Of a stretch of 64,000 bases of DNA, positions 31,276-42,260 are shown one piece after another. The stretch is taken from NCBI GenBank assembly GCA_018136815.1, contig CM030932.1, positions 4,998,407 to 5,062,406 of the forward strand, read 5' to 3'. Origin of the DNA: Isochrysis galbana. Taxonomy: Eukaryota; Haptophyta; Isochrysidales; Isochrysidaceae. Position 1 is the stretch's first letter, and each line of letters opens with the position of its first letter. The notes beneath the pieces were generated by a model. It searched no databases. It worked only from the letters and a program-made list of their open reading frames with translations, and was not told the DNA's origin. Made by a program: the position numbers and the translations under genes.

Positions 31276-32393
31276 TCACGGGCCACAGGAGCTGGAGGAC
31301 GCGGAGCTGGCCATGATGCTGGCCCACTTGAAGCACTCATTGTCGTCGTTGGGGCCTTCGACGACGTAGCCGGGCGGCCGCAGCTTCGAGTCCTTGATGA
31401 TGTTCTCGATCGTCATGTCCTGGAAGTTGTCGGCGTTCGTGTCCGCGTACTCGATGATGAAGGACTCGATGGTCATCCTCGCCGGCATGTGGCGCGTCTC
31501 CTCGGGCACGCTCGTTGTCTCTGAACCGTCGCCGCTGCCGTTGCCGTTGCCGCGTCGCCCTCGCCCTCCCCCTTGCGCGCCGGCCGCCTGCGACCATCGA
31601 GATATTCGTGTGAATGAGTCCAGTGCAAGCAATAAGGGCCAAGCATGGCTGCATCATGGCGCAACCGCGCGTGCAACAAGCGCACCTCCAACTCTTCGGC
31701 GCTCAACGCCTTGTATGCAGCTTTCGCTGCCGCATCATGCGCGCGGTGCACCGAGTGCTCTGCCGCCTGAGCCGCCTTGCGGTCGGCTGTTGCCTCTGCC
31801 GCCTCGCGCATGAGGCAGTGCACGTCGATGATGAGCGCCTGATACTCGGTGAGCTTCGCCTCGTTCTTCGTACCGCAGGTGTCCGTGGCTCCGTGGCGGT
31901 GTCCACCTCGATGAGGTCCTTCTGCTCCTTGCCGGACGTGTACAAGTGACTCTCCGCCTACGCGTGGGCACGCGGGTCGAAGGTAGGGGGTCGGTTGCGC
32001 AAGGAGTTGATGCGGGGCTGTGAATGCAAGCAAGGCAAGAGATGTGCATCCCCACCCTCCTATCCACCCCTTGCCCTTGCTCACCTGCACCCAGCCCCTC
32101 ATAGACGTGATGACCGAGGTGTACGTTGACGTGATGGGGTTGTCCTTGAACTCCGGGGCATGCATGTTGAGCAAGGGGATGATGCCGGTCTCCGCGTTGG
32201 TCCACACGTCGAGCTGCGACACGAAGTCATCCACGGCCTTCGAGCCCTTCGCCGTCATGAAGGCGTTCTTGCCCGTGGCGACGATCTGCGTGAGCAACGC
32301 CACCTTCTTCTCGTCTGTCCATTGGTATCGCACACGCTTGGCCTGCGCACAAGCAGCGTGGGTGCATGGAGAGGGAGGGTGAGGGAGAGGCAT
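31276..32393 (-). pseudogene. Unknown protein with a Myb/SANT-like N-terminal block, frame-broken
   Basis: Exon 32342-32085 encodes RVRYQWTDEKKVALLTQIVA and helical text resembling a Myb/SANT-like DNA-binding domain. A phase-0 intron 31958-32084 (CAG|GTGAGC...GCGTAG|GCG) leads to LYTSGKEQKDLIEVDTAT. A perfect 8-bp tandem duplication (TCCGTGGC x2, 31882-31897 on the plus strand) then shifts the frame; removing one copy in silico joins to TDTCGTKNEAKLTEYQALII. A second change of frame near 31600-31530 (unseen intron or indel) is needed to reach the plausible C-terminus MTIESFIIEYADTNADNF...stop at 31276. The start is uncertain: ATG 32393, or an upstream exon, since TTGTGCGCAG precedes 32342. 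It is divergent to the damaged gene at 32443-33139. Confidence 0.5.
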
Positions 32394-32442
32394 TCATCAC
32401 GCAGGGCTCGGGCCGCGACGCCTTGCACTGGGCCCGTGGCAG

Positions 32443-33139
32443 GTATCGTCCTCCGCGGCTACGACATGGACAAGTACTCGGAAGGCACGATGCCGGTCAA
32501 GGTGTACAGGTGCTCGAGCGCGGAGTTCCCTTACGTCGAGTCGAGCTGCCAACAGTTCGTCAGCTCCGTGGCGAAGGCCCTTGGTCGCCCTTACCGCACT
32601 GCCCCCAAGGCTCCGTATGTGCTTTATGCCCTCCGCGACAACGAGCAACGAGACCATGAAGGTGCACGCGAAAGATCAGCTAAGCGAGTGGAACGGCCTC
32701 TGCCGCGAGTGCAAAAAGAAGTACGGCAAGCCGCGCACTCGTGTGTGCAAGGCTTGAAAAGGGTGTGAAGGGTGCACTCATCAAGCCATACATGGGCCGT
32801 TGGTGCAAGGCAACCCTCATGCTCGTCGGCGACTACTCTGACGAGTACGACAAGATCCCAATCCCCAAGACCAGCTACAGCTACATTGGAGAGCAGGCCG
32901 CCGTCGCGTACCTCTGCATGGAATACATCACGGCGGTCGCGTACGCTGAAGCGGATCCCATGGTGCAAGTGCGCCGAGCAGCTGGCAAACTCTACATGCA
33001 GGACAAGAAGGCCGTCCTCGCACGCATCACGGATCTCGCCACCCAAGATCAGCCAAGCGATATCGTCGCCTGCCAGCAGAACGACGAGGAAGAGGGATGT
33101 GAGAAAAAGACGAAGAAGATGAAAACTCAGCCCGCGTAG
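32443..33139 (+). pseudogene. Unknown zinc-ribbon-like protein, frame-broken
   Basis: Coding-like text begins after a possible acceptor (GGCAG at about 32442): IVLRGYDMDKYSEGTMPVKV...APYVLYALRDNE. A perfect 7-bp tandem duplication (CAACGAG x2, 32639-32652) shifts frame. Without it the protein continues TMKVHAKDQLSEWNGLCREC...RVCKA, a C-x2-C...C-x2-C ribbon. The second half of the ribbon is cut by a one-base deficit near 32754-32757. The third segment (KGVKGALIKPYMGRWCKATL...) ends at 33139 with a Lys-rich tail. Three consistent frames with two small lesions indicate a recently damaged gene, or sequencing error. Function unknown. Confidence 0.5.
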
Positions 33140-33959
33140 CTGGGGGTGTTGGGAGTGGGGGGGCGTGATTAGCTTTGCAATAATAATATTGAGCTTTGTA
33201 ATTGTAATAATAATGACCAAAAAGAAAACAAATAACCTGGCCCTCTTTTGACGGAACGCGACTTTCCCCCGAATTAAGGCATACGACATAAGAATTGTAC
33301 GTGTGTGCCGGGAGTCCTCGCCTAGGAGCCAAGCGCACGTACCGACCCTCCTCCCCTCCCCGCCCCGGCTGAGCGCAGCAGTGATCAAAAAATTCACAAG
33401 TCGAGGATTGTCGCATAGCAGAGGAGCGATGTGCGATGTCCCACAATTTGTCCACAATGGACAATGGACAATGGACCCTATCGCCACAACAAGGTTATAT
33501 GGGCCGTATCGTCCGGCGCGGTGGCAGCGGCGGTGGGTAGGGGCGGCAGGAGAGGAGGGGAGCGGCGCGCGCTGCCTATGACCCTATCGTTATGACGATA
33601 GAGGGGGAGGGCACGAGGCGCCTCCCCTATGTGAACTAAGAAATAAGTGCAAAAAAAATTAGTTGCCCCAACGCCCAACAACAAGCCACACGCCGAATTA
33701 TGAACAACGAGGCAACTGGACGGCGCATGTTAACTGAAGACGGCGTGAGCAGAAGCCGATAATCTGCACAACTACACCCACTACAGCGGAGTGCAACAAA
33801 AGAGCGACCGCAGAAGTCGTAAAAAGGCGATGCTCTGCATCCGCTACATACATTGATTGCAGCATGCTACATCGAGCACCACCACGATATTCGTTTGCAA
33901 TGCGAACCTCATCAGATCTTCAACGGCATATTCTGAACGCGGCATCAGCTATTTCGACT
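33140..33959. other. Intergenic with repeat D-like copy
   Basis: A repeat D-like copy lies at 33574-33660 (CCTATGACCCTATCGTTATGACGATAG...CTCCCC...GTGAACTAAG). A 22-base word (AGTCGCGTTCCGTCAAAAGAGG, here reverse-complemented near 33245) recurs at about 49898. No gene seen. Confidence 0.5.
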
Positions 33960-35759
33960 TTATGAGTCGGCAGCATCCTCGCTATGTCCATCCCCAAGCG
34001 CAGCTTTTCGCCGATGCCCCTTGGTGTGCTTCTTCACTTCTCGCTCGGCGCGAGATTTTAGAGTCGCACGGTCGACCACTGGATCAGTTGGGTCGTCAGG
34101 GTCTTCATCATCGTAGTCTTCCTCCATAGTCTCATCATCCCCATGGTCTATTCGCCAATTTTCTTCTCCAACTTTGAACAACGGCCCTTGTGATGGCGCC
34201 AATACGGCTGCAGCGCTCTCCGCCGCCGCAAGAGCACGCCGACGCTCGCGCGCGCCCACAAGCGGCGATACCTCTGGCGACGAATACTGCTCAGCCTCTA
34301 CGGCCACGGCATTGTCATTTCCTTGCTCCTCGTCGCCTCTCGGCGTCACAAGCGCGCACTCCGGTGAAGCCGGAGGTTTGTAATCACTCGAATGGATTCG
34401 GTCGTGCATCTCTCGTAACTGCTTGATGTGGGCTCGCAGCGAGGCTGCTAGGGTCTCAGCAGACAAGTCTGGCGCGGGTGCGCGTTGTGCGCTCAATATC
34501 TCTTGCAGCTTGTCGAGGTCGACACCCGCAAGGGCAAGCTTGGGTGTGCAATTAGTGCCTCCCGCCTCGTCCGCATCTGGGAGTGCCGCCGACTTCGTGC
34601 ACACCTCACCAAGGTGTTCGATGGCCACGCGGGCTTCTGTGAGCAAAGCTTTCGCGCGTCGCAACCGCGTGCGCCGCTGACGCTCTCCGCGTAGGGCAGA
34701 CAGCCGCTCGGTCTCAGACATGCGCCTCTCAAGTGAAAATTCCTCGCTAGACTTCTCCGCCTGCACGTCGCCACTGTAGCGTAGCGCCTCAACCGCCCGC
34801 TTGATCTCGGTACGAGCGGCTTTCAGCTGGTCAATGCGAGTCTGTGTCTCCACAATGAGCGCGTCTAGCGTGGCGGCGGCCTCCTCTTGCTGGCTGAATC
34901 TCTCGATGATCTCGTCCACTTTGATCACCCCTACCACCTGCTTGATTTGTAGAAACTGCTCCTCGTACTGCATGATCTGCTCATGTTCCGACTGCACATC
35001 AGCAGGATCGACCACAGCAAGCTCGTCCAATCGTGTCTGTGCTGCATCCTTCTCTATCTCGAGAGCGTCGAGGCGAGCCACGCACCGCTGCTCGAATGCA
35101 GCGACAGCCTCCCGTCGCGACTCGAGCTTCTTTCTCCGTTCCTGCAGTGCCATCTTCTGTTGCCTCTGCTCGCGCTCCGAGGTTTCCTGCACCTTGAGCA
35201 GCTCCTTGGCCGCTACGTCGCGTACGTGCTCGGCATCCTTGAGCATGAGCTTGAGCTGAGTAATATCACCTCCCTTTGCCGCCGCGGCGCTATCGATAAT
35301 TGCGAGCTCCTTGGCGTAGTTCCTTTCGCCGTCTTTGAGACGCTTCATAATCTGCACGGCCGGGGCACAGGGCGAACATCAAAGGGGAAGGGAAGGGGAG
35401 GGGGCTGGCACGAGCTGATAGATGAAATCAATGTCCCGTGTGCACGTGCGCGCCGGTTCACAAGGCCTCACCACTTCGTAGTTCTTTCGCTGGATGAATG
35501 ACTCCCTGATCTGCTGCATCACGTCTGCGAGCTCCTCCTCCATGCCGGCGATGATGGCTGCCTGGCCATCGCGTGAGGCGTCGAGGTCTTCGGCGTGAAC
35601 AAAGCCGCTAGTCCGCCTGCGCATCTGCTCCAGCTTCTCCTTCGCCTTGTTGCACTCATTGACCACTGCATCGGTCCTCTTGCACAGCTGCATCAGCTCT
35701 TGGTGAGGGTCAACCTCCGTCTGTCCACTGAGAGAAAGAGCGACAGAGAGGGAGGACAT
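33960..35759 (-). CDS. Second ODAD3/CCDC151-like outer dynein arm docking protein, two exons
   Basis: Exon 1 runs 35759-35472 (ATG 35759; ATG 35774 is an alternative) and exon 2 runs 35351-33960. The 120-nt intron (35352-35471) runs GTGAGG...CCGTGCAG. The join reads IQRKNYEV|IMKRLKDGERNYAKEL, matching RRTYEQIVKRLKEER of the 4759-6297 gene. About 560 residues, nearly all coiled coil. Shared landmarks are LQIKQVVGVIKVDEIIERF and a DRATLKSRAEREVKKHTKG basic tail after an acidic stretch (DDETMEEDYDDEDPDDPTD). It is diverged from the first copy and has different linkers, so this is an old duplication. A TCTCAG just inside the predicted start leaves open an additional upstream exon. Confidence 0.78.
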
Positions 35760-37496
35760 GATGGTGGGGTGCAAGGGGCTGCGCTACCACCACCACCACC
35801 ACCACACGCACGGGTGGGGGGGGGGAGGATGGGGGAGAGAGATAAAGAGGGAGGGGGAGAGAGAGAAAGAAGGGGGGGGGGGGGGAGGGGAGGGAGAGGG
35901 AGACAGGGAGAGAAGTAAAGAGTAAAGTACTCCTAGCGGAAGGGAGACCGCGCGGGTAGGGGGGCCGTTGGGAGTGTTGGAGAGAAGATGAAAAGAAGAA
36001 AAAGAGGGAAGATGGAAGAGAGGGACAGAGAGGGAGAAGGGGGGGGAGAGAGAGAAGACTGACGCAGAACACAAAAAAAGGGCCCCTCCCTCGTCGCCCC
36101 CTCCCGCCTCCCGCGCGCTGTCCCGCAGCAATAACGTACGCCCCGCGCCCGCCTGTCTTGCTTGCACCACGTTTAGTATTTAGTACTCCGCGTGTAACCA
36201 ACTGGCGCGTGCCCGTCTCTCCTGGCAGGCAGTGTCCATTGTGGCCACAACTCCCCAGGGAGGCTGAGCCCGTGGTTGGCTTGGAGGCTGGCATGGACGG
36301 AGAAGCTTGACCTGACGGTTCATCGACGTGGGGAAGCCGCTCGATGGCGGCGGCTACCGTATGCGGCACGAATTGTACTTGAGGAGCGTGGGGATGCCTT
36401 TTCTGAACTAGAGGGGTTAGGCACTTAGGCACGCCATCATAGCCTACCCCTCGTTGCCAACAGTTTGACGTTCTATTTTTGGGAAGTGCCGGCAGGACAC
36501 CCGCTTTCATCGGGCTGATCCGACACATCTGCCTAGCCACTATGCGGGCTGCCGCAGGGCTCCCACAGGTGAGATAGAACCGCAGGCACACTGCCCTGCC
36601 AGCGTTGCTCCGTCGCGCACGCGTCGTTCTCACACGACCATCGCAGCAGGTGGAGCGGGCCCAAAACGGCTGTACAAAAGTCTGACAATAGTGCGAGGCG
36701 AGAGGAGTAGGGGCTCTAGTGGACCGGGAGAGAGAGGGAGAGGGAGTCGCGAGGCCATGGTGGCACATTATCTTGGACCATTGCCGGACCACTGGCGTGG
36801 CCGGTGAGCAGTTCTCGACGCCCTCGCCCACCGCCCACCATCCCTCTGCTGAGCTGCCTCTGTTCCTTCGTCTCCCACTCACTCACTGTAGGGAGTGCTC
36901 ATACACTTCACGAGATGGCGCGACATGTGTATAGCGCGGGGCGCTCGCCGCCGGTGTACATCTGGTCTCAGTATCAGGTGCGTGGTGCGTGGCCGCTGTG
37001 CGCTGTGCCGATTAATGTGGGACAAACTTTATGGTTGGCATCATATATCAACACTCCACACAACCTCTCACTCCTCACTCCACGAAAGCGCAATCGTGCA
37101 TTCCTCACCCATCACAGCCCGCGAGGCCCTTCACCGTGTAGTCGGCCATTCCTCTATTGATATCGTACGTCCGAGGAGTTTCCATTGAATCATCGGCCGG
37201 TCCTCGTAGAGTTCTCATATGAAGGCTACGAGAACTCTGAGTGGCTCAAGGGCTAGCTAGGTTCTAGGTTGGTACCGCGTTTTCGTGGGGCGCGGCGGCA
37301 CTCCGGAAGAAGTTGGTGGTGATCAGATTTGTGCGGACGAGGTGCTAGCCAGCTAACCAGAGCACGGGTCTCTCTCACGGGATGCGCAGTTATCGGAGAG
37401 CTGCCGAAACTCGGAACGTGGGTGGTGTGAAGTCATTGGTCACTGGGGTCGTTGACTTTTGTAGTTGTAGCGCGTGCCGCCGACGACGGAGTGTCA
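35760..37496. other. Intergenic; GA/GGT-rich, possible unrecognised minus-strand exons
   Basis: Purine-rich low complexity to about 36070. On the minus strand around 36240-36400 there is coding-looking text (QVQFVPHTVAAAIERLPHVD) following a CTAGTTCAG acceptor at 36403, and another piece (FYLTCGSPAAARIVARQ) above 36527. The phases do not agree, so I do not call a gene. Confidence 0.4.
36403..36526 (-). other. Intron-like segment resembling the ELM2-SANT gene's second intron
   Basis: A minus-strand GTGTCGG...TAGTTCAG segment of 124 nt shares, in order, CCGATGAA(A/G)GC, GTCAA, GGC(A/G)AC, ATGG(C)GTGCCT and TGCCT with the 113-nt intron at 23783-23895. Confidence 0.35.
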
Positions 37497-37800
37497 TCAA
37501 GGGTGATCGAACATCGAACCCTCCGCGCTATCTGCGGCAAGTTGAATCGAGGCGCGAGGCGGCGTGTGAAGCCAAGAAATCGTTGCCCAAGAGAGGCATC
37601 GGATTACCCTCGATCGATGACGGTGAAGACGTGGCGAAAGGGGTGGTCGCTCACGGAAAAGTGAAAAGTTCGGAAAAGATGATTCGAGCCTTGCCTCGCC
37701 GTGTAATGAGAGGTAGGCCGTCCGGTCCATGCATGGAGAGGCGAGACCGCGGCGTCAGTTGGTCGGTCGACGCACGCGTCCGTCGGAAGGTTGGCTAGCA
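37497..37800 (-). pseudogene. Decayed retroelement aspartic-protease fragment
   Basis: Minus-strand text such as HGPDGLPLITR (distorted), EGNPMPLLGNDFLASHAAS and IQLAADSAEGSM corresponds to the protease region of the 51-58 kb pol (EGNPMLLLGNDFLATHAAS, IQLASDSADGS). It is spread over different frames with stops. Remnant of an older insertion. Confidence 0.8.
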
Positions 37801-38473
37801 GGGCGGTTGTGCTTGGATGTGGAGGATCGGGGATCAGTCATCAGTTCAACAGGATTCGGAAATCGGAAACTCGGACTCGGACAAAGGGAACGGGGGTTTG
37901 AAAAACAGTGAAACATTCTCTTTTTTTGGCCTCCGAAAAAAAAACACTGTTTGCTGTTTCTGTCTTCCACATCTAGGATGGCAAGGGGGGGGGGGGGGGG
38001 GGGGCGCTCTCCATGACCCTATCGTTTTACCGATACCGATAGTTGACTATTTGAGAGTTGATCTAGTTACTCAAATAACCGCGGAGAGGAGCGAGCCAGC
38101 GAAGAGCGAAGTAAAAAGTTGTTGTTCTCACTCTTAAATATTCTCCACCTTCATCGTGGTTTTGCTGTGTATTGGATAGCGATGACTTCTCGCTCTCTTC
38201 ATTGTTCTTGATTGTTCTCTGATGCTAGGAGTACTACTAGTACTGTCTATGGAAGCATGATTTCCTCTCTTCTTCTTTCTTGAAGTCCCAGTATAAGGGC
38301 ACCCTCTCTTTCCTCCTCCGCCGTCGCCCGCTCCTCGCTCGCCGCGCGTTGCCCTCCTCTCTCTCCCTCTCGCTCCCGCCTCTCTCCCCCGTCTCCCCCT
38401 CCGTCCCCATTGCTGCCTGTTTGATCGCGCCGCTGCGATAGAGCGGTGATGGGCCTTCGCCGCTGAGAGACCG
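37801..38473. other. Intergenic; poly-G and repeat D-like head
   Basis: A poly-G of about 20 bases (37985-38004) is followed by CTCCATGACCCTATCGTTTTACCGATACCGATAG (38010-38042), the same head as at 63846. Pyrimidine-rich leader before the next gene. Confidence 0.5.
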
Positions 38474-39877
38474 ATGGCTACCACCGCCTCGTCTGTCGGC
38501 TCACAGCGGCCCTCAGTGGCCGGCATCACGATCGTGCGCCGGCTGCTCTTGCTGCTGATCATATGCGTCGTGCTGGTGCAGCTGGTGTCGCTAGTGCTCA
38601 TGCTCTCCGACGGTGGCGCCTCCCCACATGGCGATCCCACACCTCCCAGTTCCAGTGCTGCTGTGACACACATAGAGCCAGGATGGGTAAAAGCGCTAAA
38701 GCTGCTCCGAGAAGCAGAGACCAAATTCGTGATCGTCGAGGCGAAGAACGGGCTGGGTAACCGGCTGCGTGCGCTTGCCTCCGCTATGTCCGTCGCCGCC
38801 GTGCTCGGCCGGCCGCTGCTCCTGATCTGGGTCTCTGATCTGCACTGCAACTGCAGCTTCACGCGACTCTTTTCTATGCCACTCCCCTTCACTTTACTGG
38901 AGGAGGAGATCCCGGTGGCCAACCTCACGCAACTGGCCCACATGCAAATATACAACTACATGAGGCCCGAACCAGGCGCCGTCAAGGATGCGCCTATCCT
39001 GCCCGATCCTCGCAGCCACATTTATTTCAAATCCGCCTTTGTCATGAACCACCCTTATGGCCGCTGGAATCATGCGCAACAGCATTTACAACGACTGACG
39101 CCCGCCGTGATAGTGGCGAAGCAGTTGATTGCAGACAAATCGATGATCGGACTGCACATTCGCAATGTCTTCGACGCCCCACGCGACGCAGCGACCGCCA
39201 AGGCGACGACGGGAGCGGAGGCAATTGCTGCGGCGGCGCTTGAGTATGGCCACAAGGGGGCTAGCCAGTTGTTAGCGTGGCGGCAGGCGAGCCACTGGAC
39301 GAATTTTGTGCCGCGGATCGAGTCTCTCACTCGCGAACACTCTTTGCACCAACTGGATGGCATGGTAAACGCGCCACTCCGCTTCTACTTGGCCGCCGAC
39401 TCGGAGGAAGCATACAAGGGGCTCCTACACCGCTTCCCTAACCAAATGGTGATAACGCGCCGTGAGTGTGCAAGCGAGCGATGCGACTTTCGCGACTGCG
39501 CGGGCTCGATCTATGCGCTTATTGACATGCTCAACTTGGCCAGAACCCGGCTGATCCTCGGGTCGGGGTGGTCGTCATACTCAGAGGTGGCCGCGTATGT
39601 AGGCGGACAGGCCGGTCGGCCCGTCCCCATTTTGATGGCGGGACGGGACTTTGGCACAATTGTGGGCAGACAACAACGTAGACGAGGCACAAGTCCGATG
39701 TGCTGTGGCTCTCTCGGAGAGGACCTCAACGGTAAATGCATGCACGCGGTGCCCGGCTCTGCGAGGCGCGCACATGGCGGCCTCTCCTCGTACCTCATCT
39801 GGGCGCCCTGCGCCTCTTTCACGAGTATCTTTCATAGTGGCGGGCCGGATACCCACTGCACCAGAATCAATCTTTGA
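38474..39877 (+). CDS. Type II membrane fucosyltransferase-like glycosyltransferase
   Basis: 467 residues from ATG 38474. A hydrophobic anchor lies at about 22-45 (RRLLLLLIICVVLVQLVSLV). The catalytic part begins KNGLGNRLRALASAMSVAAV...LLLIWVSDLHCNC, the N-G-x-G-N-R-L-R.L motif of NodZ/O-fucosyltransferase-like (GT23/GT65/GT68-clan) folds. MIGLHIRNVFD is the HxR donor-binding strand, and RLILGSGWSSYSEVA the C-terminal nucleotide-sugar-binding motif. The likely role is fucosylation of glycans in the Golgi; donor and acceptor are inferred. The last ~70 residues (after GRDFGTIVG) look non-homologous, and a GT just there could be a missed splice donor, so the 3' end is uncertain. Confidence 0.78.
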   Translation: MATTASSVGSQRPSVAGITIVRRLLLLLIICVVLVQLVSLVLMLSDGGASPHGDPTPPSSSAAVTHIEPGWVKALKLLREAETKFVIVEAKNGLGNRLRALASAMSVAAVLGRPLLLIWVSDLHCNCSFTRLFSMPLPFTLLEEEIPVANLTQLAHMQIYNYMRPEPGAVKDAPILPDPRSHIYFKSAFVMNHPYGRWNHAQQHLQRLTPAVIVAKQLIADKSMIGLHIRNVFDAPRDAATAKATTGAEAIAAAALEYGHKGASQLLAWRQASHWTNFVPRIESLTREHSLHQLDGMVNAPLRFYLAADSEEAYKGLLHRFPNQMVITRRECASERCDFRDCAGSIYALIDMLNLARTRLILGSGWSSYSEVAAYVGGQAGRPVPILMAGRDFGTIVGRQQRRRGTSPMCCGSLGEDLNGKCMHAVPGSARRAHGGLSSYLIWAPCASFTSIFHSGGPDTHCTRINL

Positions 39878-40874
39878 GCATCGTGTCCTCCTCCCTGTCC
39901 CGCTTAACAGCCACCGTTCTGCATTCTCCCTGTGACTACGCCTCCCCTTGTAACTTGTAGGTGTGCCATCCGGCACCAGCGCAACGTCATTGAGTAACAA
40001 CGATGTGGAGCCCATCCAACGACATTGGCCCAAACCATTTTGATTGATGGCTTGTATCGATAACAACTTTCGCGGAGTAAGAACGCATGGAATCGTACTA
40101 TCCACAGTCTTCTCCGACCTGTGCAGTGCACGAGGCTGTGGTGCTGCACCTGGGTTGCATCTGCCATCGTCGTCCCGTTGAGGGGACGCGGAGATCGCAA
40201 ACTCCAGAACCTTGGCAGCTCGCGCTTTTGCGCCCACTCTGAGCGGGGTCCAAGTGCTCTCCCACGTCAATTGTGGCTTGAGATGCGCCTGTCCTCTATC
40301 CACGGTCGCTAAATGATTCCGTGCCCTCCCTATTTCAACCCACTTCTATCTACATTGTGTCTTGCCCTTGTGATTTCTCGGTTTGCGGATTGCTTCGTTT
40401 GCATGCATGCTAAGAGAGAGGCGTGCGGTGTGATATGTGGTATGGTTTCTTTATTGGCCTTTTCTGCCATACTGGGCGACGCCGGCCCAACAGCATGGCA
40501 AGCAATGCAGCGGCACTCGGAATAGACCGCCCGCCGCAGGGGACCCACCGGGCAAGGGAAGCGCAATGTCATCATGCTTTCGTGGGCTGGAGGAGGGGGG
40601 ACGGGAAGGTTCGTTGCAATGAAGTGCCAGGTAGGAGGGCGGGGGGCCAAGGGCCTCTTGCATCCTCCGGGAAGGCTGGGGTTAGGCCCAACAAAAGCGC
40701 GCGCTGAGGCTAAGGTGTTGGAGCCCAACCACTAGTTGTAGTCACTGGCCAGAAGTACACAACCTTGTCCTTCTTTGCGTATCTGCCGCACCACCAGATG
40801 TACCACGACATACTTACAAGTCCGGGTGCTGACTATCTCACTAAGGGAGGGTGAAGACGGCCGGGTACGACGTG
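39878..40874. other. Intergenic, no gene seen
   Basis: A 240-codon minus-strand open frame (40303-39581) largely overlaps the end of the glycosyltransferase and has biased, non-domain composition; I do not call it. Confidence 0.4.
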
Positions 40875-41852
40875 CTAGCCATGACATAATTCTGGTGGAA
40901 GTGCGAGACGAGCTGCTTGCGGACCACCGCCATTACTCGTGGCGTTCCGTCCGAGGGCGCTCAGCTCATCATGGCATGCATCCAGATCAAACAAAACGGG
41001 CGTCCGCGATACAAACATCCGATGCAGGCAAGGCTTGGGCGACAGCGCAGCATCAATCTCATGGAAATTGGACAAGGTCTGCTGCATGTCCTCAGTGCCG
41101 ACCTTGATCAGCCGACTGCTCGCACCAGTCCAGCCATCCAACGGTGGCACTGCGCCTATGGCAAGGAGCAGTTTGAGGATGTGAGCGCTGAGATCCAATT
41201 GCATCTCCTCATACGTGATGGTGAAGGCGACGCCCCTCTTTCCCGCGAGCGACTTGGCTGCAGAAATGAGGTATTCGTGTTGTCGATGTATGACATAAAG
41301 TCCGCGCGCAAACCACGAGAATGGCACCTTTATGCGGCCCGACTTGCCGCCCTCCCTTTTCCAGCTTTGTATCAAATGGTTTGAGCCACCACACGCCGTC
41401 CGAAAGTGGGAGACAGCATGCTTCACGTGGTTTGTACGCAGCAGCAGCACGACCTGCAGCTCTGGCGAGAGCTCGCCAACCTGTCGCAGGTGAGCTATGA
41501 TTGGTTTCCCCGGCATCACGAAGGACATACCCACGGCCCTGCAGCCGGTGGGTGGCAGAGAGTTGTTAAGACACCCGTGACATCTCGCTACTGTGGCGGC
41601 CGCAATCTGCATCGCCTTGGCGGGGCCACATGCGCAGCCACGCCGCAGGTACTGCAGCGTTGTCTCTGCTGGGTGGCAGCAGGTCATGTTGGCAAGGCCT
41701 CGCGCGCAGTGCTCGTACTCAAAGAAGAGCGCGCAGCCGGGTATCATGTCGAAGGCGTCGCTCAGCCATAGACTGCCCACGTGGTACCCTTTGAAGACCA
41801 CGAAGTGCGGGTGGCGCACCGGCGCAGCAGTCGGGCGGAGTGCGCTCTTCAT
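40875..41852 (-). CDS. Sulfotransferase-like protein
   Basis: 325 residues, ATG 41852. HFVVFKGYHVGSLWLSDAFD (about 16-35) occupies the PAPS 5'-phosphosulfate loop position. LQVVLLLRTNHVKHAVSHFR (about 133-152) corresponds to the 3'-phosphate-binding strand (R..x..AxS). A later segment, GVAFTITYEEMQLD, is the usual Y-E central strand. A Cys-rich stretch (CARGLANMTCCHP..CACGPAKA..CHGC) is a lineage feature. There is no obvious signal anchor at this start, so an upstream exon is possible. It sits 0.4 kb from a sulfatase on the same strand and near a fucosyltransferase-like gene. Confidence 0.72.
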   Translation of the reverse strand: MKSALRPTAAPVRHPHFVVFKGYHVGSLWLSDAFDMIPGCALFFEYEHCARGLANMTCCHPAETTLQYLRRGCACGPAKAMQIAAATVARCHGCLNNSLPPTGCRAVGMSFVMPGKPIIAHLRQVGELSPELQVVLLLRTNHVKHAVSHFRTACGGSNHLIQSWKREGGKSGRIKVPFSWFARGLYVIHRQHEYLISAAKSLAGKRGVAFTITYEEMQLDLSAHILKLLLAIGAVPPLDGWTGASSRLIKVGTEDMQQTLSNFHEIDAALSPKPCLHRMFVSRTPVLFDLDACHDELSALGRNATSNGGGPQAARLALPPELCHG

Positions 41853-42260
41853 TCATTCTTTCCCGCGGCGAGGCGAGCGAGCTGTAGAGTTGGTAGAGTG
41901 GAACAAATCTAAATGTGGGGTGGGAACACGGAATATGGTGGCATATGGTGGCAAAAGATGGATGGTGTGGCCGCTACTTGACCCCTCCGACTTGCAAAGT
42001 TGAGGGGCAGATCTAATTTTATACCAACATAGGCGGGGTGGGCCCGAAAAGAAAATGGGGGAACGTCAAGTTGCACCTTCTTGGCCGACGTGAACCCACG
42101 CAACCCGCGCACTCGCACGTGCGACGGCAACCTATCACTTACCTAGCGATCCGGGCGATACCAAGGACAAAGACATTGACCACATGGCATTAAGAGCTAG
42201 TCGTGCATATACGTATATACGTGGCATGCTGCCTCCTAACCCACACCCTTCTAATCGTAA
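41853..42260. other. Intergenic, no gene seen
   Basis: Spacer between tandem minus-strand genes; contains a palindromic CATATACGTATATACG (42205-42221). Confidence 0.5.

Noticed and set aside
37382..37798. Plus-strand 138-codon frame
   Set aside because: Antisense of a decayed protease fragment; same shadow is seen opposite the intact protease at 55.2-55.5 kb.
39581..40303. 240-codon minus-strand open frame
   Set aside because: Overlaps the end of the glycosyltransferase gene antisense; composition is non-domain-like and no homologous text elsewhere.
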